Shown here one piece after another: positions 20,698 to 33,700 of a stretch of DNA of 64,000 nt (positions are counted from its first letter, which is position 1; each line of letters starts with the position of its first letter). Position numbers and translations under genes: made by a program. This stretch comes from Anniella stebbinsi (lineage: Eukaryota; Chordata; Lepidosauria; Squamata; Anniellidae): contig JARDYH010000005.1 in assembly GCA_029215795.1 (NCBI GenBank), positions 161,163,814-161,227,813 on the forward strand. Direction: 5' to 3'. The notes beneath the pieces are model-generated. The model was not told the origin of the DNA and did no database searches. It was given only the letters and a program-made list of their open reading frames with translations.

Positions 20698-21334
20698 ATG
20701 AAAAGCCCCATGGTGGCTGCGAGTTGGTGGCTGTGTCGTATAACTGACCCAGCACCATTGCACAGCCACTACGGAGCTTAGAAGATGTATTGACAGCCCA
20801 CAGATGCCATTTGTATGAATGCAGCTCCTGGTGAAATTCCCTCTTCATCACAACAGTTAAAACTGCAGGAGAGATACTAGAGTGATCAGATACAAAAGAT
20901 GGCAGGGCTCCTGCAGAAATTAAACAATGTTTTAAAAATTCATATAAAATACATGTTTGGAGGGATTGTTCTGAAATTTCATACACATACTTAGGCATAC
21001 CCCATAAGTACTGTGACCAAGTTTAAAGTCTCTAACTTTTAAAATACAGACGTTATAGGTTTATTTATATGGCGGTTCGATAATCCGAAAAAAATCTGAT
21101 ATAATCGGACTGAAACCTTTCGGATCCAATATTTATTGGAAGTATTTTCTATTGTATCATTATCGTTAACTGGATGTCTGATAACACCATTGTTGTATCG
21201 TTATCGGTCTTCAGAATGATATGATACACATCCCTGTCAAATATCCATTTACTTGGATTTGGTTGCAAGCCTCAAATCTGTTACTTGGAATTAAATTGCA
21301 GTGAATTTAAGATGTCTGGATTTACAGTTGTTGA
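20698..21334. repeat. Mosaic of repeat fragments between genes 1 and 2
   Basis: 20805-20923 is a piece of the foldback element found whole at 32203-32522 ('ctggtgaaattccctcttca', 'tcacaacagttaaa'). 20925-21320 repeats the inner part of the 753-bp hAT element (matches 3805-4220), although a full copy of that element also lies at 26437-27191. Junctions at 20924 and about 21330 are abrupt, suggesting recombination. Confidence 0.6.
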
Positions 21335-21704
21335 TGTAGGAGGAAGACGATGGCTGGAAAAGAAGAGGAGGTTGGATCTTTGCAATGACATGGTGGCAGT
21401 GGGGTATGTATGGGGAAACAGAGAGGACCTGACTATGGCCTGTCCATGTGTAAGAAACCCCATGAGTTCTGTATTAGATGTACAATCTTTTCTTCCTGAT
21501 GGGCTCCTCCTATCTAACAGCTATACAGGCAGGAACATTCACAACATGTTTAGGTTCAACACAGTTTCTGTATCAGCGCTATTCAGAATATTGCTATGAA
21601 AAGCTGCAAATGTGACAAATCCACCACTGGAGCTATATGTTGCCTTTAGTTCTGCTCATCGGAAAGCCAGGAAACAGCCTATGACAAACCTGGCTTTGGT
21701 ACAA

Positions 21705-23506
21705 TTTATTTTTTTATTTCTTTATTTTATTCCATTTATATACCGCCCCATAGCTGAAGCTCTCTGGGCGGTTTACAAGAATTAAAAACATTGAACAATG
21801 AAAACACCAATATACAAAATTTAAAAGCATAAAGCATAAAAACAAGTTAAAATTACAATATCCTTCTGGGTCAAAGCACAACAACAACACAAAAACACAA
21901 ACCCCCCTCATCATATGCTGTTAAATGCCTGGGAGAAGAGGAAAGTCTTGACCTGGCGCCAAAAAGATAACAATGTTGGCGCCAGGCGAGCCTCGTCAGG
22001 GAGATCATTCCATAATGGGGGGCCACCACTGAAAAGGCCCTTTCTCTTGTTGCCACCCTCCTTTCCTCCCTTGGAGTAGGCAACCGGAGGAGGATCTTCG
22101 ATGTGGATCATGGTGGACGGGTAGGTTCATGTCAGGAGAGGCGTTCTATCAGGTATTGTGTTCCCAAGCCGTATAAGGCTTTATATGTTAAAACCAGCAC
22201 CTTGAATCGGGCTCGGAAATGTATAGGCTGCCAGTGCAAGTGGGCCAGAGTAGGTCTTATATGCTTGAACCTTCTGGTTCCTGTTATCACTCTGGCCGCT
22301 GCATTTTGCACAAGCTGCAGCTTCTGAACCATCTTCAAAGGCAGCCCCACGTAGAGTGCATTGCAGTAATCCAATTCAGAGATTACCAGAGCATAGACAA
22401 CTGAAGCCAGGTTATCCCTGTCCAGATAGGAGTGTAGCTGGGCCACCAACCGAAGTTGGTAGAAGGCACTCCATGCCACCGAGGCCACCTGATCCTCAAG
22501 CGACATAGATGGTTCTAGGAGAACCCCCAAGCTACGAACCCGCTCCTTCAGGGGGAGTGCAACCCCATCCAGAACAGGTTGAACACCCTCCATCCGGTCT
22601 GCAGAATCACCCACTAACAGCATCTCAGTCTTGTCTTGATTGAGTTTCAGTTTGTTAGCCCTCATCCAGTCCATTGTCACAGCCGGGCACTGGTTCAGCA
22701 CATCAACAGCCTCAATTGATGAAGATGAAAAGGAGAAATAGAGTTGTGTGTCATCAGCGTACTGATGACAACGCACCCCAAAACTCTGGATGACCTCTCC
22801 CAACGGTTTCATGTAAATGTTGAACAGCATGGGGGACAAGACTGACCCCTGAGGAACCCCATACTGGAGAATCCAAGGGGCTGAGCAATGTCCCTCAAGC
22901 TCCACCTTCTGGAGCCGCCCCGCCAAGTAGGAGCGGAACCACTGCAGTGCAGTGCCTCCCACTCCCAACTCAGCCAGTTGTCCCAGAAGGATACCATGGT
23001 TGATGGTATCGAAAGCTGCTGAAAGATCAAGGAGAATCAACAGATTCACACTCCCCCTGTCTTTCTCCCGACATAGGTCATCATACGACCAAGGCAGTTT
23101 CCGTGCCAAAACCAGGCCTAAAGCCGGACTGAAATGGATCCAGATAATCAGTCTCATCCAAGAGTGTCTGGAGCTGGCTCGTAACCACTCGCTTAAGGAC
23201 CTTGCCCAGGAATGGAATATTTGCCACCGGTCTATAGTTATTAAGATTTTTGTGGTCTAGGGAATATTTCTTCAGGAGTGGTCTCACTACCGCCCCCTTC
23301 AAGCGGCCTGGGACCACTCCCTCTCGTAGAGAGGCATTAATCACTTCCCTGGCCCAGCCGGCTGTTCCATCCCTGCTAGCTTTTATTAGCCAAGAGGGGC
23401 AAGGATCCAATACAGAGGTGATTGCACGAACCTGTCCAAGCACCTTGTCAACATCCTCAAGCTGTATCAACTGAAACTCATCCAAGAAAGCAGGACATGC
23501 CTGTCT
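21705..23506 (-). mobile_element. Second L2-type LINE, 5'-truncated, antisense, between genes 1 and 2
   Basis: Compared with the empty site at 3090-3125 (and 57050-57085), the insertion replaces a 22-bp target segment (caccatgtg...cctca). The 3' end (minus strand) carries the stem sequence 'gagagcttcagctatggggc' followed by an AT-rich tail at 21705-21735. The coding part has reverse-transcriptase blocks with DLSAAFDTINHGIL, YGVPQGSVLSPMLF, YADD (complement of 22750-22761) and LNQDKTEMLLV. The 5' end lies between the endonuclease and reverse transcriptase. Confidence 0.85.
22132..23506 (-). pseudogene. L2 reverse transcriptase, frameshifted
   Basis: Two overlapping frames, 23506-23081 and 23157-22132, carry consecutive parts of one reverse transcriptase. 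The shift lies within 23081-23157, between the FQSGFRPGFGTETAL block and the DLSAAFDT block. Downstream the frame is open to the C-terminal region, then broken near 22132. It is older than the L2 in gene 1 but still well preserved. Confidence 0.85.
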
Positions 23507-23508
23507 TA

Positions 23509-24369
23509 CGACAGCAGGTTTTCCCATCAGTGTGGAAGGTCTTGGCAGTAGCATCCTCTGCTAACATCCAGTTCCCATCAGACCCTTAGTGATCCATTAT
23601 TAGCAGTCCATGAGGTGATGAGAAGAGGAAAAGAAACCACCCTCTTACTGGAAAATGGGGAGGAGAGATATAATTCCATGAGTACATTGTGAACAATGAG
23701 TTCAGATTGCTTACTCTCTTTTCTTGAATGACAACGATTATTAATGGAGGCACAGACGTGCTTCCATTGTTAAGGGTCATCAGTACAAAACACATTCCAC
23801 CATGTTAAAGTGATAATTGGAAGGGGGTCATTCTAACAGCCATAAAATCGAAAATGTTTCACCAACCTTTCTGAAATTTACAGGTGCCAGAAAGAAATGT
23901 TTGTTTTACATTACCTGAAAATTTTAAAAAGATAGGTGAAAGATTGAGGGAAGGAGAGCAGTTTAAGGTAGAAAAGGAATACAAACCTGTCTCCCTGCTT
24001 TTGTAAAATTACTTCCGGGTTGTGAGTTTTGTGCTCATGATTTGCATAATTTCTAGAGCCTTATTAATTAATCCAGTGGTGGGGTCTTCTTCCTCCTTGA
24101 CTGTAGTTGGTGGAAAGCTTTACGTTTTTTAAAAATTCCCTTCGGTTGACTTTTAAGGGCTATTTTAACCTCTCATTCAAGTCAATGAGGTGGCCATCTT
24201 CCCTCATAGCGTGACTCATGCTCAGTAGCGTCGCTCTCCCCCCTTCCTCCTGCCTTAGAATGTGAGGTGGGTGAGTGAAATGGCTGCTGCCTCTAGCACA
24301 GACCTTTTGAGTGAAGAAGAAGAGTTTCTCTTTTCTCCTCTGGAACATGCATTCCTTTGGCTCTGAGAG
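23509..24369. other. Spacer, no gene recognised
   Basis: 23509-23735 continues the shared spacer (matches 3115-3340). From about 23740 the sequence is unique to this spacer until 26210. I see no coding pattern or named element in 23740-24369. Confidence 0.5.
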
Positions 24370-25001
24370 TAGGGTGACCATATTTGGGAAACCAAAAAAG
24401 AGGACACCTAGTGGGGGGCAGGAAAATGGCTTTCTGGGGACACCTTAAGGTCCCCAATTGGAGCGGAGGAGGGAAAAGCATGTCATTCTCACCCCACCCC
24501 ACTGCTGCAATCAGGCCCTTTTCTATAATGCCTGGGATGACATGTTGTTCCCTTTTAAGGCCTTGATTGGAGCAGGGGGAGAGAATGACAAACCTCCAGA
24601 AAGCATGTCATTCCCCCCTGCCACGCTAATGGTGGCCTTAAAAAAGAAAGTGTGTAATTCCAGGTCATTATAGATTATTGCATAAAATCCTCCCTGACAC
24701 CGAAGATAGAACAAAAACCAGGAGAAATCTGGGGAAATCCTGACAGTTTTTTATTATTATTTATTATTGCATTTATATCCCACCTTTTTTCCGCAAAGAA
24801 ACCCAAGGCGGCATATATAATCCTCCTCCTCTCCATTTTATCCTCACAACAGCAACCCTGTGAGATGGATTGGGCTGAGAGTCTGCAACTGGCCCAAAGT
24901 CACCCAATGGGTTTCTATGGCTAAGTGGGGAGCAGAATCCAGATCTCCCAGCTCCCAGTCCAACACTTTAGCCACTAGGCCACACCCTAGTGGTCACCCT
25001 A
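24370..25001. mobile_element. Composite: hAT-like ends (TAGGGTGACC) with internal SINE
   Basis: Starts TAGGGTGACCATAT at 24370 and ends GGTCACCCTA at 25001, the terminal motif of a squamate hAT foldback family. No matching target duplication is visible (TCTGAGAG versus GAATTGAG), so the two ends may belong to different insertions. Internal sequence resembles no coding gene. Confidence 0.5.
24751..24985 (-). mobile_element. tRNA-derived SINE, antisense
   Basis: On the minus strand it reads 'gtgtggcctagtggctaaag', 'tgttggactgggagctggga', 'ccaatccatctcacagggtt' and 'gccttgggtttctttgcgga', ending in an (ATT)-like tail. This is the same tRNA-headed family as 6157-6340 but better preserved. Confidence 0.85.
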
Positions 25002-25009
25002 GAATTGAG

Positions 25010-25690
25010 CCATGCCAAGTTGGAAGCAGATCAGTTCGTGCCTTGATTTTTAGGATATTTTTTAAAAAAGTTTGACTTCAATTTTTTTTTCTAAAATTCA
25101 AGGCATGAACCAATCTGCTTTCAACTTGGCATGGCTAAAGCCTTACTTAAAAGGTACCATGGTGCCAAGTTTCATCTCTTCATCTCTACTTTCTTTTTTT
25201 TAATGTACTGCTCAAGGCCCTAGACCCCCAAAGAGGAGTATTGGGTTTGAAGTTTTAAAAATTCCTACAACTCAAGGCATAAACAGATCTGCTTCCAACT
25301 TGGCATGGCTTAATCCCTACTTAAGAGCTACCATGCTGTCAAGTTTCATCCCTTTATCTTTAAAAATGATGAAATTGTAAGCATTTTAGTTAATTAAAAA
25401 AATTAAATTGAAGTTTTAAACATTTCTAAAAATCAAGGGATGAACGGATCTGCTTCCAACTTGGCATGACTAAATCCCTACTTCAGAGCTACCATGGTGC
25501 CAAGTTTCATCTCTTTATCTTTAATTTCATTTTTTAAACTTGTACTGCTCAAGGTCCTGGACCCCAAAGAGATTTCTGTTTGAACTTCATACTTGGCATA
25601 GCTATATCCCTAGTTAAGAGCTACCATGATGCCATGTTGCATCTCTTTATCTTTAAAAATGAGGGAGATGCAAGCATTTTGGTTGATTTA
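25010..25690. repeat. Tandem repeat of about 130-175 bp, four degenerate copies
   Basis: The phrase 'gatctgcttccaacttggca' recurs: the CTTGGC step lies near 25125, 25299, 25460 and 25592, giving intervals of 174, 161 and 132. Each copy also carries 'gccaagtttcatctctttat' and 'ctttaaaaatgatgaaattg'-like phrases. Single relatives lie in intron 2 of genes 1 and 2. I cannot assign it to a known satellite or transposon. Confidence 0.65.
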
Positions 25691-26209
25691 TTAATGTTAA
25701 AAGTGAGTTCAACACATAACACTAGCTTTGATTTTATATTGGCTGTCAAGATGGTATAACATTCTGGCTGACGCTGGCTTGGTTGTCAACTGTAAAATAC
25801 ACAAAGTATATTACACAAAGCCATGAAATTCATTAAACAAATTCCCAGCATTCCTGACCATGGGACATACTGACTTGCAATGATGGGAGTTGTAGTCCAA
25901 CACCTTTGGAGGGCACCAGGTTGGGGAAGGGCTGCTCTAAACAAAAAAAGAGAAGTAGGTGGCCCTAAGTTGTTCATGATCAGTTTTCCACAACCCCACA
26001 GTCACCTCTGCATATCATATTCTCCACCCTGTCCTCATGGTTTATCTCCTTTGGGAGAATGAGAATTTCACTTGCATTTTCTGCCTCCTTAGGGAGGATG
26101 TGGCGTTAAGGCTTGGGAGCCTTAACTCCCAATTTCCCTGCTTTTTGGTGCTTAGTTGGAATCTGTAGAGCCTTAACATTGTTTTGTAAACTGTAGGTTT
26201 TTTGTATAA
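25691..26209. other. Spacer with a fragment of a foldback element
   Basis: 25879-25945 ('tgatgggagttgtagtccaa', 'ggagggcaccaggttggggaa') is a fragment of a palindromic element common in lizards, related to 46647-46786. The remainder is unrecognised. Confidence 0.5.
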
Positions 26210-26436
26210 TGAATATTATGAACAAGTGGAATCTGCCCCAAATGATGCAGAATGGAGTTCTCCTGTTCAGTGTTCCAGACAGGCAGTCATGCTGTTTTTC
26301 AGAAGACTCCAGTGCATGTCTCCTGCCCCCTTTTTTGCCCCCAACTTTCAATTACAATTCCCTGACCACTGAGCATGCTCAATCCTCAATGGGCTGTCTT
26401 GGCTTCTCTCCTATCATTTACATTTTCCCACCTAAA

Positions 26437-27191
26437 TAGGGTTGGTTGTACATCCCGGAAAACAGGGATTGTCCTAGATTCCAATCAATTCCAAAATGTC
26501 CCGGCCGGTTGGTCAGGAATCCCAGATTCGGAGTCCGAGAAATATGTACCAAATTTCAGAACACTCCATCTACCCCAGTATTTTATATGATTTTTAAAAA
26601 CATTGTGCACCTTTTTTTGACAGATTTCTGAATGCACGTGGTAAACTGTCATTCTGAGCTGTCAGAAATTAAACAATGTTTTAAAAATTCATATAAAATA
26701 CACGCTTGGAGGGATTGTTCTGAAAATTAATACACGTACTTAGGCATATCCCATAAGCACTGTGATCAAGTTTGAAGGCTGTAACTTTTAAAATACAGAA
26801 GTTATAGGTTTAGTGATATGGCGGTTTGATAATCCGAAAAAAATCTGATATAATTGGACTAAAAACTTTCGGAACTGATATTTATCAGAGGTTTTTCTAT
26901 CATGCCGTTATCATTAATTGGATGTCTGATAACGCTATTATCGGATCATTATCAGACATTGGAATGATATGATACACATCCCTATCATATATCCATTTCC
27001 TTGGATTTGGTTGCAAGCCTCAAATCTGTTACTTGGAATTAAATTGTAGTGAATAAGATGTCTGTATCTACAGTTGTTGATGTTGATGTTCCTTTCCCTA
27101 GACCTTTACATATTGCTCAGTTTTTTAAAAATCCTAGCCCCTCTCCACCCAAATTGTCCCTGTTTTGTGGATCCAGAATATGGCAACCCTA
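26437..27191. mobile_element. Copy of the 753-bp hAT-type element (gene 1-gene 2 spacer)
   Basis: Orthologous to 3576-4328 with the same flanks CACCTAAA and CACCTAGA, so it was inserted once before duplication. It carries small indels near the left end. Confidence 0.75.
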
Positions 27192-29410
27192 CACCTAGAG
27201 TTTTTTCCCTCCCTGCTTCTGCAAATCTAAGGGTTCACCTGATCATGCTCATATCTCCCTCTGGTTTCTCACTAGGCCCACTTTGAATCAGCAAAACTCA
27301 ATCTCACCAGTGCTTGGATGTGACAAGATCTGGGCTAATAAACTGAAGCACATTCCAGGCAAGGCTGCTTTCTCCAAACATCATGTGTTTTTTTTCACTT
27401 TAATGACTGATGCATCGCTTCTTAGAGCACTGCAAGCCACATGCTGGAAAGAGTGGCTGAGGTGAAGGGTAGTTTAATTCATCAATAGGTTACATTGTCC
27501 CCTTCTCCTCCTCAACTGATGAAATTATGGATGTGTCCCTCACTTGTCAAAGGCCTCTGAGTTATGTTGAAACAAAATTCCAAAGGAGAATACATTTCAT
27601 TTGGATCTAAATCTTTGAGCTTGGCTTTCTTTTCCATTTGAATCCCACTGGTATAGCCTAAACGGAAATGCCATACAAGCACAGAGAGGAAGTTTTCATC
27701 AAGAAGACTACTTCAATTGTGTCAAAGTGACCTACCTTCACAAAGGTCTCTGCATCTCCAAAGGTGGATGTCATGATTCTCCAATTCAAAGTTGAATGCA
27801 GGATGGAAAGGAATTTAGGAGCTTGTAAAGATGCTGTCTCCTTGGGGACAGGCTTTTATGACCCCCCATAATTCAGAACATTGATAAATATATGAAGAGC
27901 CCATACATTGCGAGTGTAGAAGGAAACATGGAATAAAGACACAGACACAAGAGATTGGGATGAACTAGGGCTGGATCTGTATGTGGAAGTGGGAGAATCT
28001 ATTAGATCTTTTCTTCAGGCATCTCACCTGCCATTATGGGTGAGTCATTCTTCAAAGCCAGAAGTTGGGTAAACCCAGACCCTCTCTTATGAGATGCTTT
28101 GAAAGGGTGGGGAGACCGATCTACATCACCTCCGCCCAGTGCTGCACAGCTCCAAATAGGTGAGGCAGGAAGATCCCCAGAGGCAAACCACATCCTGACA
28201 TGAGAGCTGCACAGCCCCCATGAGCAGGTCCCCGCAATGTGCCAATCACCAAAATGTGCCAGAGTGCTCACCGCCCCTTTCTAACATTGTGCAAATTCCC
28301 ACACACCCCTGTCAATCCAATATAATCCACTTATTTGCTCTGCTAATTGTAATTCCAGCATGGAGTAGGCAAAAAACCTGTACACAACTGCCAATTCATG
28401 ACAGGTAAAATTCCCACTCAGCCCCCCACCTCTCCAAAGGGAGTGAATGGCTAAACTCATACTAGTTAAAGGGAAGGAAGGAAAGAGCAGAACAGTGAAA
28501 GAGGCTGAGATTCAGCAGGGCTGGCCTTTTTAGTCTCTGTCCCATCCACATGACAGATGGCACATGTGCCTTTGCATATGCCATCTTTCTTCAACAACCT
28601 CCTGCTCGGAAAAGCCACCCACCACCCCAAGCGGGCTTCTCTGAGTAGCCAAAATGGCAGCATCCACACATGAGAGGGAGGAATCAGCAAATCAACACTC
28701 CATGCTGCAACATTTAATTGCTGGTCCCTCTAGAATATACTACCTATAGATGCATTGCATAGTGAGTTTAATATCCATGTAGCCAAAATAAGGGCCAGAG
28801 ATCGTTTGATCCCATCATGGGCAACACTATATCCCTCTTGTGCATTTATAATTTGATAGACACACAATGACATTTGCTGTGGTATTTTGGGAATGTGGAA
28901 TAAAAAGCAGAAAATATCAGCGCTCCTCAATACTGCTATAAAGCAGTCGTGTGGATCTAGCCTTGTTGATTGAGAAATGAGTAGGATGCATAAGCATGCA
29001 CAGGTGAATCCCAGAGTTTGCAGAAATAGTAAAAACAACATTTAGAAGGAAAACAACAACAACAATCATATAGACGTGTGGTGGGGTGGGGGTGGGGAAC
29101 CAAATCAGACCCATGAGGATTATGCATGGGAAGTAGCCTCAAAATTCTGTCTCATAGGTGAAAACAGAACAGTGAAAGTGATGAATGAAGTACCCGAGAA
29201 GGGATATGGCTGTTTGCCTGGAAGATACATAAAGAACACTCCGTCCCACTTGTCATCTTGATAATTTCAGAAACTAAATTAAACAATTTTAACTAATCAT
29301 TACATGTGACCCCATGAATAATTATTTATATATCCAAATCTCGTCCTCCGTTTCCTGTAAGAGGGAGTTTATTTTCCCATGTCTCCACCTCACTGAATAG
29401 TTATCGTGAT
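27192..29410. other. Spacer and 5' flank of gene 2
   Basis: Matches 4337-5830 and then, after an abrupt junction at about 28691, 6845-7560. The intervening roughly 1 kb (5835-6845, with the SINE) is deleted here relative to the other units. No gene is seen. Confidence 0.6.
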
Positions 29411-29419
29411 TTGAACAGA

Positions 29420-29426
29420 TATAAAT
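29420..29426 (+). promoter_or_regulatory. TATA box of gene 2
   Basis: TATAAAT, 100 bp before the gene 2 ATG, in a block nearly identical to the gene 1 and gene 4 promoters. Confidence 0.65.
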
Positions 29427-29525
29427 TCTCACCACTTCACTGTCTTGGAGAAGAGTCTGATTCAGAGAGTCATTCTGCCTGAACCGCTCATCATTTTGCC
29501 ATTTACATTGACCACATTGACCATC

Positions 29526-29577
29526 ATGAGAAAGATCTTTTTGATTGCTTTGGTCCTCCTTTTCTCCTGCTATCAAG
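29526..29577 (+). CDS. Gene 2 exon 1: signal peptide
   Basis: 17 codons plus one base, differing from gene 1 at one residue. The donor is CAAG|GTTAGT, again with T at +3. Confidence 0.85.
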
Positions 29578-30680
29578 GTTAGTTTTGTCATGAGGGAGAG
29601 AGCTGAGAGTGGGAGTTACTTATTTTATATGTTGGGGGAAAATGAATGTTCATGTTTATTTATGTGCCATTAGCATGTTGCAGATATTCTGGAATCTGCT
29701 TAATGGCTTGAGTCAATACAACCTGGGTCAACACCAACAGAGAAAATGGGAGGAAATCCACTGAGGCCAAACTGGGAAAATTCATTGAGCTTTCAATGAA
29801 ATGAAATAAAAGACTTTTTCTATGTAATGGACCTGTCCCATGTTGAGAACTCTTTACCTAGTACCTGAAACATTCAGTAAGTATAAGCTTAAAACTGTTC
29901 AAGGCCAACAGAGCATTTTGTAACACGAGAGGAGAGAAGTTACCTTCATTGTAACCTTTTGATTGCTTTTCTGCAATTACTTGCTTTCATTAATGCTTTT
30001 TCACTCTTTATGACATAACAGCAGGGGATAGGAAGTTGCCTTGTTTTAAAAGTGCCGGGTTGTGTCATTTCAGTTGGGCCAACTGAGCACAAAGCGAGAA
30101 AGCCTGATAATGCATTTTTATGAGGTTCATCATTATTCTGTCTGCATTACTGGAAGCAGGGCTGTGGCAGAGACAGGATGGCTAATGCCAGTTCTGCAAA
30201 GCAATCCAGGAGTCTTCTGCAGTGTAGTCTATTGTTCTTATCCAGTGTCCTGAGGGTTTTTAGGGGAATGCAAGATGGGGCAGGGGGTATAAAACTGATT
30301 GTTGCAGTGGGCGAGAGGGATTTTTGTGAAATTACACTAGGGTTATGCATCACTTCGGACCTGTATCGCAAATCTGAGGTGAGGCGGGATGATTTGGGGG
30401 GCTCATAACAGATATAAGGTGAAACTGATGAACTCCGAATCAATCTGAGGAGGATTGAAGCGATCTGAAGCGATTCGATATGATTCAGCGATTTGGAGCT
30501 TTTTCAAGTGCTGACCTACATAGAATTGCTGTATATCTCCCATCATTTAAAATCACATGGAAAACTCGGCACACAAACGGCCATTATGAAGGCCAATGCA
30601 TATTCCATCATCATCATCATCATAATGCAGCACCACACATTGAAAAGCATTTATTTTAAGGATAGTATTGACCCATACCT

Positions 30681-30721
<41 letters not shown>

Positions 30722-33700
30722 AACAGACTCACACACTCACATAAACACACAAATTTCTCAATTTGCAAATCTGACGAGCACACACCAAGCTCAAATGCAA
30801 TTTGACACACACTTTAATGCATTCCCCGTCAGTCAAAACACCACGAAAAGATGTTTTCATGAATTTATTGGGCTCTGATATGAATGGATTTTGTTAAAAC
30901 AAAAAAATACATCAATGACCCACCACTGCTGAAAAATGATCCCCTACTCAACCAGAAATGAACAGATGAGATCGGCAACAACCAGCAGCAAAAAACATTA
31001 AAAAATAGCAGGAAGTTCATATCAGGATTAGGATGAAGAGGATGTTGGTATTCTTGAAACTGTCTCTGAACACTGATGAGGGAGGAAACCTTGAAGCAGA
31101 GTCAGGCCCTAAAATAGGGAAAGCCCAATTGGGAGGAGACAGGGGTTGGCAGGGCAAATAGGATCAAGATGGTTGGAGGGTTAGTAGGACAGAGATAACA
31201 GATACAACAGAAAACAAGAGGGAGCATATGTTAAATATAAATAGTCAGGAACGGCATAAGAGAGAAGTAGCTGGGGTGGAGAATCCATTTCATCTTGGTC
31301 TCTCTAGCTGATTCTGAATTTCTATGGGTCCTTGAGTTCCTGCCTGCAGCCTAGTTTGGGTAGTGCTCTAAAGCAGAACTCCACATATACACATAGCATC
31401 TATTGAAACAGGAGCTCCCTCCTAAGTGTCCAATGCATCCCTGCTACATCATGAAGTCTACCTTCTTGTCCCCGGTGGCTCCAGCTGCCATTGTTCCTCA
31501 TTCTCTTCCTCATCTCTGCCTGTCAACTGCTTGTTTGGCAGGCAGAAAGCCAGGAACCAAGTAGGCAGAGGCATCTGCTCCTCTCTTTCACCATCACCAC
31601 AATGGTTCAGTTGCCTCTTGCTCAGGTAAAGGGAAGCAGGTTGCAATGCTGAAAAATAGAGGCACCTCCAGGTTGTATTTGCGATTGTGCCCCTGATGGG
31701 ATGGGGCACCCAGGGATATGTCCAATGAAGCCTATTCTTGATACTGACCCTGTCTCTCCCACTAGGCATCTGCATTTCCTCATGCACACTTAGCAACAGG
31801 TGTGAACAAAACATTCTAAAGTCATCTTTTGTTTTTCTCAGCTAAAGGTCTCCGTTGTTACAAGCAGGCAATTGCATTTGGACTACCAGCTAAAGGACCA
31901 GCTCCTCGTGGAGAGATTTGTCAGTTATCATATTACAGGAATATCCTTTCAGGTATGTATTATGTAGTAAGGTTGTCACGAGCATGAGACTGACCATAAG
32001 GGCAGCAATACCTCCCCTGCTTCCTGCCCTCACCGACCCAGTTCGTAACCCCAGAAGCTAGTGTGGACAATGGAGGTGTGCTCTCCACCCTGGAATTATC
32101 TGGAAACTATGAACATTCACGGAGCATTCAATCTTCCAGAGCAGAGATTGACTACCTATAAACCCATCAAATAATTTCTGAGTTGAGACATGCCCAATAA
32201 GATAGGCTGACCAGATAAAATCCAGGTCAGGGCTCATGTAACTTTAACAGTTGTAGAGAAAAGGGAATTTCAGCCAGTGTCGTTTGTATGCAATTAGTTC
32301 CTGGTGAAATTCCCTCTTCATCACAACAGTTACATGTGCAGGCACTATACTAGAGTGATCATATACAAAAGAAGGCAGGGCCCCTACAACTTTAACTGTT
32401 GTGATAAAGAGGGAATTTCACCAGGAACTAATTGCATATAAATGACACTGGCTGAATTTCCCTTTTCTCTACAACTGTTAAAGTTACATGAGCCCTGACC
32501 TGGATTTTATCTGGTCAGCCTACAATAAGAGCTTTTAATGTCTCTGGAATTATCATAGCATTGTGTGTGTGTGTAGTGTGTCTAATTTAAAACCTCCCAC
32601 TAAGGAACACGGGGTGATGGGGTGTGATAGTTTTGATAATAGATATTGACGTCTGTGGCTAACTAATTAGGAATTGTCACTGCGCTCTCCGTCCCTGTTC
32701 TGTTCTCCTCCAATCACAGTGTTTGGGGGAGGGAATGGCAATTTGTCATTGGCTTCCATGCTCATTATGGATTCTAATCTTTGGACACACAGTGCAAAAG
32801 GAGATTTAGAGAAGGAGAGGAATGGGGAGAGAGAAAGAGAGAGAGAGAGAGAGATCTACAAAATCTTCTACTCCTGAGTCAGACAGGCTCTTTATTAATT
32901 CACTTGAACTATTACTCGTATTGCCTGGCTGGGCTTCTAGTGCGGAGTGGGGTGGGGGGGCTCATCATCATCACGGTCGTCGTCCTCCTCCAAGCCGAAT
33001 AGCCTAGCCTCCCATGTGGAATCTGTTGTTGCCATGACTCAACTTGCTCTAATGTACCTGACCAACAGTGGGGGAGGGGTGCTTCCTCCTCCTCTCTGAG
33101 GTTGGGCAAGCTGTGTGCTGCTGTTGTGGCATTCATTCATATATTTACTTTTTTAGTATTGCATTAAATGCTTTCCCGTTGATTTGTTTCCCTCTTACTC
33201 ACCATACAGATTAAAGCACAAGGGGTGCCTGAGAGAGGAGATTTCAGTTTGGGATTTAAAACTTCCCTATAACTCACTTCATAAACAGATCAGATCCATA
33301 TGTGGCATGCCTGAAGCACTCTTTAAAGCTGTTACAGTGCCAATTTTCATGTGTTTATCTTTAAAGCTAAGAGAGCTGTAAGCATTTCTGTTAATTTCCA
33401 TTGACGAGAATGTACTGCTTACCCGAAAGTGGAGCAGTTTTTCATCAAACTATCCAGCAGAGCAGAGAGAGGGATCAACTCCCAAAATGGGGGAGGGGGG
33501 AGAAACACCTTTACTGAGCTCCGGCTCGAATTTTGGGGCAGAGAAGACCCACTTTGCACATCCATAATCGACCACTATTGAATAGTCATGACACCTTGGC
33601 AAGAATTTGGTAGCTAACTGCATCAGCTGACAAAATTGCACATTTCCTGCTCATGCATTAATGGCAGCCGCCAGAGTTATGAAATGGGGAAGTGCATTAA

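Noticed and set aside
24370..25001. Single complete hAT MITE with an embedded SINE
   Set aside because: The ends match the family but the flanking 8-bp sequences do not, so I list it only as a composite.
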